From positions 57,005 through 121,004 of the forward strand of contig NZ_FODJ01000006.1 of assembly GCF_900110345.1 (NCBI RefSeq): 64,000 nt of DNA. The letters run 5' to 3'. The notes beneath the pieces are model-generated. The model worked only from the letters and a program-made list of their open reading frames with translations, did not search any database and had not been told where the DNA came from. The position numbers and the translations under genes are program-made. This document shows positions 58,178 through 64,000 of the stretch, in pieces. The stretch's first letter is position 1; each line of letters opens with the position of its first letter. Source of the stretch: Amphibacillus marinus (lineage in GTDB: Bacteria > Bacillota > Bacilli > Bacillales > Amphibacillaceae).

Positions 58178-59647
58178 GTAAACAATGATTTCTTTGACAA
58201 CGATTCGGATTAAGTGCCTCTTATCCTCAAAGGTCAATTCATCTTCACCTTTATTTAAAAAGAAATTAGCAGCTTCAACAAACATTCGCTTAGTCTGTTC
58301 ACTTGACTCTTCCTCACTATTCTCCTTTTTTAGTTCGGCCATCTTATCCTGAGCTTTCTTTTCGGTTTCTCTTAGACCTCTTAATGTATGGCGCATTTCT
58401 TCGTCAGTAATATCAGAAGATAGAGCAAAAGCTTTAAGTATTTTTTCGATTCCCGCTTTAGCTTTTTGGGCTTCATCTTCTAGTCTTTTGATCTCTGTAC
58501 CAACATAATTTGATTTTTTTTCTTCTATATTAATAGCTGCCAAAATATCATCAGGATTATTTAATATATCTTTAATCTGTTCCCATACTTTTTCTTCTAG
58601 ATCTCTTGCATTAATGCGAAGGCCACAACCGCTATTTTTTGCTCCGGCAGTATTTTTTAAATCGACATATTGAAGAACATGTGTAGCCCAATTTTTTTGA
58701 TTACGTCCCGTCATGGTATTACCACAGTTGCCACACCGCATTAATCCGCTTAGTAAATAATTATTTTTTCCCTTTCCAGACCAGCGTCTTCTTGATTCCG
58801 CTAGCATTTTTTGAGCAATATTAAAAACATCTTCATCTATAATGGCAGGACAGCTAACCTCAATCCATTCTTCTCTTGGTCGTTCAGATACAGAAATGCG
58901 CTCATGTTTGGGTAAATATTTATTCGCTAACATCCCTTCAGTGTCCCAACGATTATGATAAAAACGTCCAGCATATGCTTCGTTTAATAGAATTTGACGC
59001 ACAACTTGACGGTGCCATACTTTCTTATTCTTTTTTGTCGGGATGCCTTTATTGGTAAGCAACTTAGCAATGCCATTAATGCCTTGAACTTTGTTAGTGG
59101 GGCTTGTGAACAATTCAAAAATAAGTTTTACTACCTCTGCTTCTGATTCAACAATTTCAAGCTCATCTTTATCTTTATTTAGCACAAATCCATATGTGTT
59201 AGGATCTTTCACTATTTTCCCCTGCAAAGCTTTACGTTTTCGTCCAGCACTCATGCGCTCATTAATTTTTGCTTTTTCAAATTCAGCAATTGCACCACGC
59301 AGCTGGTAAAAAAGCATGCCTTCAGGTGTTTTTTGATAATCGTGATTAACGAAAGTAATGCGTGCCCTTTTTTCAATTTCCTCTGATACAATTAGCTGAT
59401 CCATGAGCTTACGGGCAAGACGGTCAGGATCATAGCAAACAACCTCTGTTATTAACCCCTCTTTTACATCCTCTCTTAACTTTGTCAGTGCTGGTCGGTC
59501 AATAAAACCTCCTGAATAACCGTCGTCTATGTAATCAAGTATTTCGTTCGTTGCTGCCTTTTCTTTGCATAGAGCTATTTGATCTTGGACACTGTAGCCT
59601 TTTTTCGCTTGTTCGTCTGAACTCACTCTTACGTATATTGCTTTCAT
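58148..59647 (-). CDS. Large serine recombinase, SpoIVCA-type (copy B, intact)
   Basis: A 499-residue site-specific recombinase: resolvase domain (1-150, catalytic serine in YVRVSSDEQ), Recombinase domain (about 160-270, with NGIAKLLTNKGIPTKKNKKV), a zinc ribbon (RCGNCGNTMTG ... CGLRI), and a coiled coil (about 370-450). The frame opens at 59695, but ATG 59647 follows AAGGAGAGAGG. It reads toward the attachment site, as spoIVCA does toward spoIVCB. It is the likely enzyme for excising the element and rejoining sigK. Confidence 0.92.
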   Translation of the reverse strand: MKAIYVRVSSDEQAKKGYSVQDQIALCKEKAATNEILDYIDDGYSGGFIDRPALTKLREDVKEGLITEVVCYDPDRLARKLMDQLIVSEEIEKRARITFVNHDYQKTPEGMLFYQLRGAIAEFEKAKINERMSAGRKRKALQGKIVKDPNTYGFVLNKDKDELEIVESEAEVVKLIFELFTSPTNKVQGINGIAKLLTNKGIPTKKNKKVWHRQVVRQILLNEAYAGRFYHNRWDTEGMLANKYLPKHERISVSERPREEWIEVSCPAIIDEDVFNIAQKMLAESRRRWSGKGKNNYLLSGLMRCGNCGNTMTGRNQKNWATHVLQYVDLKNTAGAKNSGCGLRINARDLEEKVWEQIKDILNNPDDILAAINIEEKKSNYVGTEIKRLEDEAQKAKAGIEKILKAFALSSDITDEEMRHTLRGLRETEKKAQDKMAELKKENSEEESSEQTKRMFVEAANFFLNKGEDELTFEDKRHLIRIVVKEIIVYKDHLDIFTF

Positions 59648-59784
59648 GCAAACCTCTCTCCTTATATATAGTATACAGATAATCATAGCAAGCACGCTTA
59701 GCTATGTCATTTAATTTGGTGGTCTTGATGTTAATTTGCATGATGCTCTACCCCCTTGATAGAGCATATGTAAGACCACTTGTC
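59449..59784. repeat. Recombinase 5' region repeat, copy B
   Basis: Counterpart of 54690-55017, with a short extra stretch upstream of the recombinase start. The upstream part contains a short reading frame conserved in both copies. Confidence 0.85.
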
Positions 59785-59970
59785 CTTTTTATTCTTTTTT
59801 ATTTTATATTACATTTAACATTAGAACACTCGTTCTATTTTATGCATAAAAAGGTTTGAATTCAAGTCTTAATAAAAAAAGCTTCCATATTATATATGGA
59901 GGCCTCTTGTATTAAGTTTTAAATTTTTTTATAAAACCAAATTAAATTTTAATCTGAGATATTTAGTAAT

Positions 59971-61014
59971 TTATCTAATTGCTCTTTTATACTGTTTAGG
60001 TGGTTTAACTTCTTTATAAATTTCTTTAATTGCATGCATTGCCCAATAAGGATCATTTAACATCCCTCTTGCAACAGCAACCAAATCAGCATCTTCATTT
60101 GATAAAACAGACTCTGCAATTTGTGGATTCTCTAATCTACCTACAGCAATAACGGGTAAATTAAGATGCTCTTTAAATTTTCTGGCAAAGGGTGTTTGAT
60201 ATCCAGGTGTATTAAGAGGTTTTCTTTTACCTGGCAAACCCTCCCCGCCTGTGGAAATATGAAAAATATCTACTCCTGCTGTTTTAAATTCTTCTGCAAT
60301 TTTTAAAGAATGTTCTAGGTCATATCCCCCATCTATATACTCTATAGCAGAAATCCTCATTATTAAGGGCATACCTTCTGGCATGACAGATTTTACAGCT
60401 TTAATAATTTCTACTCCGAATTTAGACAAATTTCCAAATTCATCTGTCCGGTTATTGATACTTGGTGACATAAATTGATGAATTAAATAGCCATGAGCTC
60501 CATGTAACTCAATAGTATCAAACCCAGCTTTAATTGCACGTTCAGCAGCTTCTTTAAAGCTTAAAATAATTCTTTTAATTTCTTTAGTCTCCAAAGATCT
60601 TGGGGGGGTTAATACTCCATTTTTTGTTTCTTCAGGAATAACCTCAACAGGGATATTGGATGGACCAACTGGCTGACTAGCGTCCTCTGCTTTACGCCCA
60701 GCGTGAGCTATTTGAATACCAATTTTACAATCAAACTTATGAACTTCTTCAATAATCTTCTTGTAAGATGGTATTTGTGAATCATTCCATAGACCTAAAT
60801 CTTGATTTGTTATTCTTCCATCTGGTTCCACTCCAGTCATTTCCATGATAATTAGACCTGTTCCACCAATCGCTCTAGATACATAGTGAACAAAATGCCA
60901 ATCATTTGGAACTCCATCTTCTTTATCGACCGAGAATTGACACATTGGCGGCATAACAATACGATTTTTTAAATTAAGATCTTTAACTGAAAATGATGTT
61001 TGTATTTTAGACAT
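59971..61014 (-). CDS. NADH:flavin oxidoreductase, old yellow enzyme family (YqjM/NamA-like)
   Basis: A 347-residue FMN-containing TIM-barrel ene-reductase. YqjM-type marks: cysteine in MPPMCQFS (C25), the substrate-site pair in LHGAHGYLIHQF, and phosphate-binding AVARGML near the end. It reduces activated C=C bonds of electrophiles. Divergent from a MarR gene, with a near-perfect palindrome in its leader, so induction by a reactive compound is likely. Confidence 0.9.
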   Translation of the reverse strand: MSKIQTSFSVKDLNLKNRIVMPPMCQFSVDKEDGVPNDWHFVHYVSRAIGGTGLIIMEMTGVEPDGRITNQDLGLWNDSQIPSYKKIIEEVHKFDCKIGIQIAHAGRKAEDASQPVGPSNIPVEVIPEETKNGVLTPPRSLETKEIKRIILSFKEAAERAIKAGFDTIELHGAHGYLIHQFMSPSINNRTDEFGNLSKFGVEIIKAVKSVMPEGMPLIMRISAIEYIDGGYDLEHSLKIAEEFKTAGVDIFHISTGGEGLPGKRKPLNTPGYQTPFARKFKEHLNLPVIAVGRLENPQIAESVLSNEDADLVAVARGMLNDPYWAMHAIKEIYKEVKPPKQYKRAIR

Positions 61015-61034
61015 CTAATCCCTCCAATTAAATT

Positions 61035-61054
61035 ATTTGCTTGCGCAATCAAAT
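61035..61054. promoter_or_regulatory. Candidate MarR operator
   Basis: A 20-bp palindrome, ATTTG-C-TTGCGCAA-T-CAAAT, with only one mismatched pair. It lies between the promoter and start of the oxidoreductase gene, where a repressor would block transcription. Confidence 0.6.
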
Positions 61055-61069
61055 TTTACGCTTGTTTAG

Positions 61070-61097
61070 ATTATAAACAAATTTAAGATTTATGCAA
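61070..61097 (-). promoter_or_regulatory. Sigma-A promoter of the oxidoreductase gene
   Basis: On the minus strand TTGCAT (61097-61092), 16 bp, TATAAT (61075-61070). Confidence 0.65.
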
Positions 61098-61188
61098 GTT
61101 TAAGGTTTTGTCATTAGGAGTATTATTGCCTAAAATTATAAAATATAGTATGCTAGCTATGATTATAAGAATTGAGGTTTAAACTAAT

Positions 61189-61614
61189 ATGGCAAGCAAA
61201 AGCACTCATAGAACACTAGATGCGTGGATAAATTATTCGAAATTTCACACTAGAGTATTAAAATCCCTTAACCATTTATTAATGGAAGAATTTCAATTAG
61301 GAATTAATGATTTTTACTCTTTATACTTTCTTGGTGAAGCTAAAGACGGCGTATTGCTGCAATCAGAACTTCAAAACTTAATTCAGTTAAGTCCAAGTGC
61401 TTTATCTAGAATGATTACAAGATTATTGAATTACAAAGGACATGAAATTATTAAAAAAAATCCACTTTTACATGACAAAAGGGGATATACTATACATCTA
61501 ACAAAAAATGGATTTCATCTACTTGATCAACTTATTACTTCAATAGAAATAAAATTTAATACTTCTTTAAGCGAAGATGATTTAAGACATATTTTGTCGT
61601 TAACTAATAATTAA
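61189..61614 (+). CDS. MarR family transcriptional regulator
   Basis: A 141-residue winged-helix protein; the recognition part is LQNLIQLSPSALSRMITRLL and the wing follows with KKNPLLHDKRGYTIHLTKNG. MarR proteins usually repress a divergent gene and release on ligand or thiol modification. Divergent from the old-yellow-enzyme gene. No cysteine stands out as a redox switch. Confidence 0.85.
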   Translation: MASKSTHRTLDAWINYSKFHTRVLKSLNHLLMEEFQLGINDFYSLYFLGEAKDGVLLQSELQNLIQLSPSALSRMITRLLNYKGHEIIKKNPLLHDKRGYTIHLTKNGFHLLDQLITSIEIKFNTSLSEDDLRHILSLTNN

Positions 61615-61683
61615 TAAACTATTTTACACAGCACTATCACTTTGAATTGCATGACAATGACGTATTTTGAAAGAAGGTAAGGA

Positions 61684-61776
61684 ATGAGTAATACTTTAGA
61701 GGCATTTCGTCAGATTTCCGGTGTTTTTATTATTGGAGTATCAACCTATTATTTTTTAAGTGTATTATACAAATAA
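61684..61776 (+). CDS. Possible 30-residue membrane microprotein
   Basis: ATG 61684 follows AAGAAGGTAAGGA. The frame gives a 30-residue peptide with one hydrophobic helix (ISGVFIIGVSTYYFLSVLY). It matches no family I know. Short but with a good ribosome site, so it may be real. Confidence 0.35.
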   Translation: MSNTLEAFRQISGVFIIGVSTYYFLSVLYK

Positions 61777-61809
61777 ACCTTGAATTTACCAAACTTATTT
61801 TTGTAACTA

Positions 61810-61837
61810 AAGCCCCTCACCGACCAGTGAAGGGCTT
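61810..61837. terminator. Bidirectional terminator
   Basis: AAGCCCCTCAC pairs with GTGAAGGGCTT (one bulge or mismatch) between the microprotein (plus) and the small membrane gene (minus). Confidence 0.6.
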
Positions 61838-61865
61838 ATTTCATTTAAACGTTTAATCTCAAAAA

Positions 61866-62042
61866 TTATTTATTTAATTTCTTATAGATAAATGGTTGAA
61901 TCAAGAAAAAAGCTACTACTACCCAAACAGTTAAACCTAACAACCTAAATATTGTATTATCAATAACAGATAACATAAGTATTGGTATAATAAATATCAC
62001 TGAAAAGACAAGCTTTGACATTGAATTTACCCGTTTAGTCAT
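61866..62042 (-). CDS. Small two-helix membrane protein, possible immunity protein
   Basis: A 58-residue protein from ATG 62042 (ribosome site AAAGG eight bases before). It has two hydrophobic segments (about 9-27 and 32-51) and basic ends, the shape of many bacteriocin immunity proteins. It follows a secreted-protein gene by 23 bp on the same strand. The frame could also start at GTG 62051. No family recognised. Confidence 0.6.
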   Translation of the reverse strand: MTKRVNSMSKLVFSVIFIIPILMLSVIDNTIFRLLGLTVWVVVAFFLIQPFIYKKLNK

Positions 62043-62065
62043 TAATATCACCTTTTTCTTTTAGA

Positions 62066-62692
62066 TTAACAAGGTTTCGAACCTAGGAAAAGTGCTCCAA
62101 TATTCCACTTAGAATATTTACCTTTATATATATATCTAGTTTGGTTTTGGTATTTATACTGAGGATAGCACATTCCTGAATCTTGAACTTTTTTTGTAGT
62201 TCTATATTGCTTAGTCTCAACTTCTAAAACTTTATCCAATTTAGTCATTGCAGTACCACCAGCAACAACAATTATCGACTGAATTATTTTGCTAGTTGGG
62301 AATCCCGTCCAAATTGTTATAAGACCTGCAGCTACTGAAATTGTAGTACCTACTGGGACATAATTTCTTGTAGTGCCTAAGTAGAAAAGACCTCCATTTC
62401 CACTACCACCAGGGTCATTTGAGAAAGGCTGTACTTGTATATCTGCTTCCTCAAAATTAACTTCAAGTAATACACCATCTAAGTACGTCTCTCCATTTTC
62501 AGGGTTATAAACCACTTCATTACTACCGTTTTCTGTAATTATAGTAGCTTCAATCATTCCCTCGTCATTTAACTCCTGTACAACTTCTACATAAAGAGAG
62601 CTTTCATCTTCATTTAATTGATTTGCAGAGATAAATCCGACATTGCTAAAAAATAAAACCATACAAATTAATATTGTACAAATTTTCTTCAA
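62066..62692 (-). CDS. Secreted protein of unknown function, possibly bacteriocin-like
   Basis: A 208-residue protein with a clear signal peptide (cleavage after about residue 24), an acidic pro-like region (25-90), a glycine-rich joint (PGGSGNGG), one or two hydrophobic helices (about 117-150), and a basic aromatic C-terminus rich in Tyr/Lys with two cysteines. The TTG start follows AGGAGG with 8-base spacing. With the adjacent two-helix protein this has the layout of a secreted antimicrobial or toxin precursor plus immunity protein. No homologous family was recognised. Confidence 0.6.
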   Translation of the reverse strand: MKKICTILICMVLFFSNVGFISANQLNEDESSLYVEVVQELNDEGMIEATIITENGSNEVVYNPENGETYLDGVLLEVNFEEADIQVQPFSNDPGGSGNGGLFYLGTTRNYVPVGTTISVAAGLITIWTGFPTSKIIQSIIVVAGGTAMTKLDKVLEVETKQYRTTKKVQDSGMCYPQYKYQNQTRYIYKGKYSKWNIGALFLGSKPC

Positions 62693-62810
62693 ACTTAACT
62701 CCTCCTACTTTTCAAATATATTACATTTGAATTATACTACCTAATTCTGATTGAAACAATAATATTTTCATATTTTTCTAATTTTATACATTTAAAACCT
62801 TTATGTATTT

Positions 62811-62842
62811 AAAAACCCACTCTAAATTTAGAGTGGGTTTTT
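62811..62842. terminator. Bidirectional terminator
   Basis: A perfect 32-bp palindrome, left half AAAAACCCACTCTAAA, with A/T runs on both sides, just after the peptidoglycan-binding fragment. Confidence 0.93.
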
Positions 62843-62844
62843 CT

Positions 62845-63191
62845 TCATACAGCCTTTCCTATATTTAATCGCTGTTGCAATGCTCTTACCATAGCTGAAT
62901 TAGGCGTGCTGATCACACCGTCCTGAACGATACCTAAATGCTTCTGCAGTGCTCTAACTGTATTTGGCCCAATCAGACCATCTTGCTTGGTGCCGACAAT
63001 ACGCTGCAATCTCTTAATCACTAAGCTACCATTTCGACCATTACCAAACTCAACACCGATAATAGCTCGGCTAGATTGGTTACGTGTCTGGTCACTAATC
63101 ACACCATCTGTTACTGAGCTAATGGCATCTTGTAGAGCACGAGTTGTTTGTGGTCCCCAACGTCCATCCACTTTTAGATTAGCTTTTTTAT
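62845..63191 (-). pseudogene. C-terminal fragment of a protein with peptidoglycan-binding repeats
   Basis: Two to three PG_binding_1 repeats (VDGRWGPQTTRALQDAISS, QDGLIGPNTVRALQKHLG, QDGVISTPNSAMVRALQQ), the kind found at the C-terminus of phage and spore-associated amidases. The 5' part, including any catalytic domain, is cut off by the IS beginning at 63192. As an endolysin or amidase tail it hints at phage-derived DNA in this region. Confidence 0.8.
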
Positions 63192-64000
63192 TGGTCCTCT
63201 GTCAAGATTTCGGACAAGTTAAACGTGGAAATAATCTTAGTTTTGAATCGTGTATTTAATGATGAGCCACCGCGTGTATAAGGTGAGCTTAGGCATGCAC
63301 TGTGTTCATTAACTTGATAATGCGTGCTCAAAATCATAAGGTGCCATCATGCCACAATGTTCATGAATTCTGACGGTGTTATAAAACGTTTCGATATATT
63401 CAAATACTAATTGATGAACGTGTTCGCTATCCTTAATGACGTACCGGTTAAGCCATTCCCGCTTAATCAAGGCATGGAAGGATTCGATACAGGCATTATC
63501 CCATGGATTCCCCTTATTTGAATAGCTACGGATAAACTGTTTCGCTGGTGTGGCTTCAAGATAGCTTTTGGATACGTATTGACAGCCACGATCACTATGG
63601 ATAATGACAGGTTTACTCAGGTTTCGATTGCTTTTCGCCTTTTCAACAGCTTTTAATACATGTTCTGTAGCTAAATTATGCGATACCTGCCAGCCGATGA
63701 TTTTTCTTGAAAACAAATCCATCACACTCGTCAAATAGGCAAAGCCAGATAGGGTATAAATATAGGTTATATCCGTTACCCAAACCGTGTTGGGGGCGGC
63801 TGGACTAAAGTCTCTATCCAGGATGTTTTTTAGCTTATTGTCAAAATCAGGCGCTACTGTTGTTCTCATGTAAGGGCGTATCCAGATGGCCTTTATGCCT
63901 TCTTCACGCATGTAATTACCAACCGTTTTCTCTGCGATCACATGACCTCTTGAGTGAAGGATTGACGTTATTTTGGGTGCTCCATATATGTGGTGAGAGG
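63192..64000 (-). mobile_element. IS3-family insertion sequence, left end and most of orfB
   Basis: The end begins TGGTCCTCTGTCAAGATT at 63192, a typical IS3 terminus, and the element runs past the window edge. It is a different IS3 subtype from the copies at 50756 and 52319. Confidence 0.8.
63309..64000 (-). CDS. IS3-family transposase OrfB, N-terminus beyond the window
   Basis: DDE integrase: WVTDITYIYTLSGFAYLTSV, IHSDRGCQYVSKSY and NPWDNACIESFHALIKREW carry the acidic triad. An upstream HTH_21 segment, HIYGAPKITSILHSRGH, is visible in the same frame up to the window edge, so the gene is complete as far as seen and probably active. The GTG near 63941 is not the true start. Confidence 0.9.
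   Translation of the reverse strand, partial: SHHIYGAPKITSILHSRGHVIAEKTVGNYMREEGIKAIWIRPYMRTTVAPDFDNKLKNILDRDFSPAAPNTVWVTDITYIYTLSGFAYLTSVMDLFSRKIIGWQVSHNLATEHVLKAVEKAKSNRNLSKPVIIHSDRGCQYVSKSYLEATPAKQFIRSYSNKGNPWDNACIESFHALIKREWLNRYVIKDSEHVHQLVFEYIETFYNTVRIHEHCGMMAPYDFEHALSS

Overview
The window looks like chromosomal DNA of a low-GC, endospore-forming, competence-gene-carrying member of the Bacillaceae. Supporting genes are spoIIIE, spoVFAB, spoIIP, gpr, sda and pro-sigK, the comE operon, and the CIRCE-controlled hrcA-grpE-dnaK-dnaJ operon. Codon use is AT-rich. The gene content suggests the Oceanobacillus/Gracilibacillus/Amphibacillus neighbourhood, but the genus cannot be fixed from the sequence alone. 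No rRNA, tRNA or CRISPR array was seen.

Positions 1-18.8 kb, all on the minus strand, form one block matching the B. subtilis ymxH-to-pgsA order: ymxH, spoVFA-spoVFB, asd, dapG, dapA, spoIIIE, a GntR/UTRA regulator, a BMP lipoprotein with its nucleoside ABC transporter (nupO, nupP, nupQ-like), the M16 pair ymfF/ymfH, ymfI, a RodZ-like protein and pgsA (cut by the window edge). Positions 19.2-49.7 kb match a different B. subtilis block: nfeD-floA, yqeY, rpsU, mtaB, rsmE, prmA, dnaJ, dnaK, grpE, hrcA, hemW, lepA, yqxA-like, spoIIP, gpr, rpsT, holA, comEC-comEB-comEA, yqeM, rsfS, yqeK, nadD, yqeI, aroE, yqeH, yqeG. The two blocks are far apart in B. subtilis, so a rearrangement junction lies near 18.8-19.2 kb. 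A TetR plus nitroreductase-like cassette sits between lepA and hemW.

At 49.9-50.7 kb come sda (a 50-codon checkpoint gene behind a cluster of DnaA boxes) and the 5' half of sigK. sigK stops abruptly after the codons for E-N-E-I-L, the position where the B. subtilis skin element splits it. Everything from about 50.7 kb to the end of the window is accessory DNA: IS3- and IS66-family elements (most decayed), a GNAT acetyltransferase, a stub of a carrier protein, two Fic-type genes (one truncated), a chemotaxis receptor with one in-frame stop, an intact SpoIVCA-type large serine recombinase, an old-yellow-enzyme/MarR pair, a small secreted protein with a tiny membrane protein, and a truncated peptidoglycan-binding protein.

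The most striking observation is that a 71-bp sigK/element junction is repeated exactly 7,422 bp downstream (50685-50755 and 58107-58177). The second copy is the right arm of a near-perfect inverted repeat that looks like an undivided attP, next to the intact recombinase. Remnants of a second, destroyed recombinase of the same kind lie at the first junction: its last codons at 50726-50755 and its first about 65 codons at 54690-54890. The simplest reading is two skin-like elements integrated in tandem in sigK, the left one decayed and the right one running past the window end. The 3' half of sigK is not in this window.
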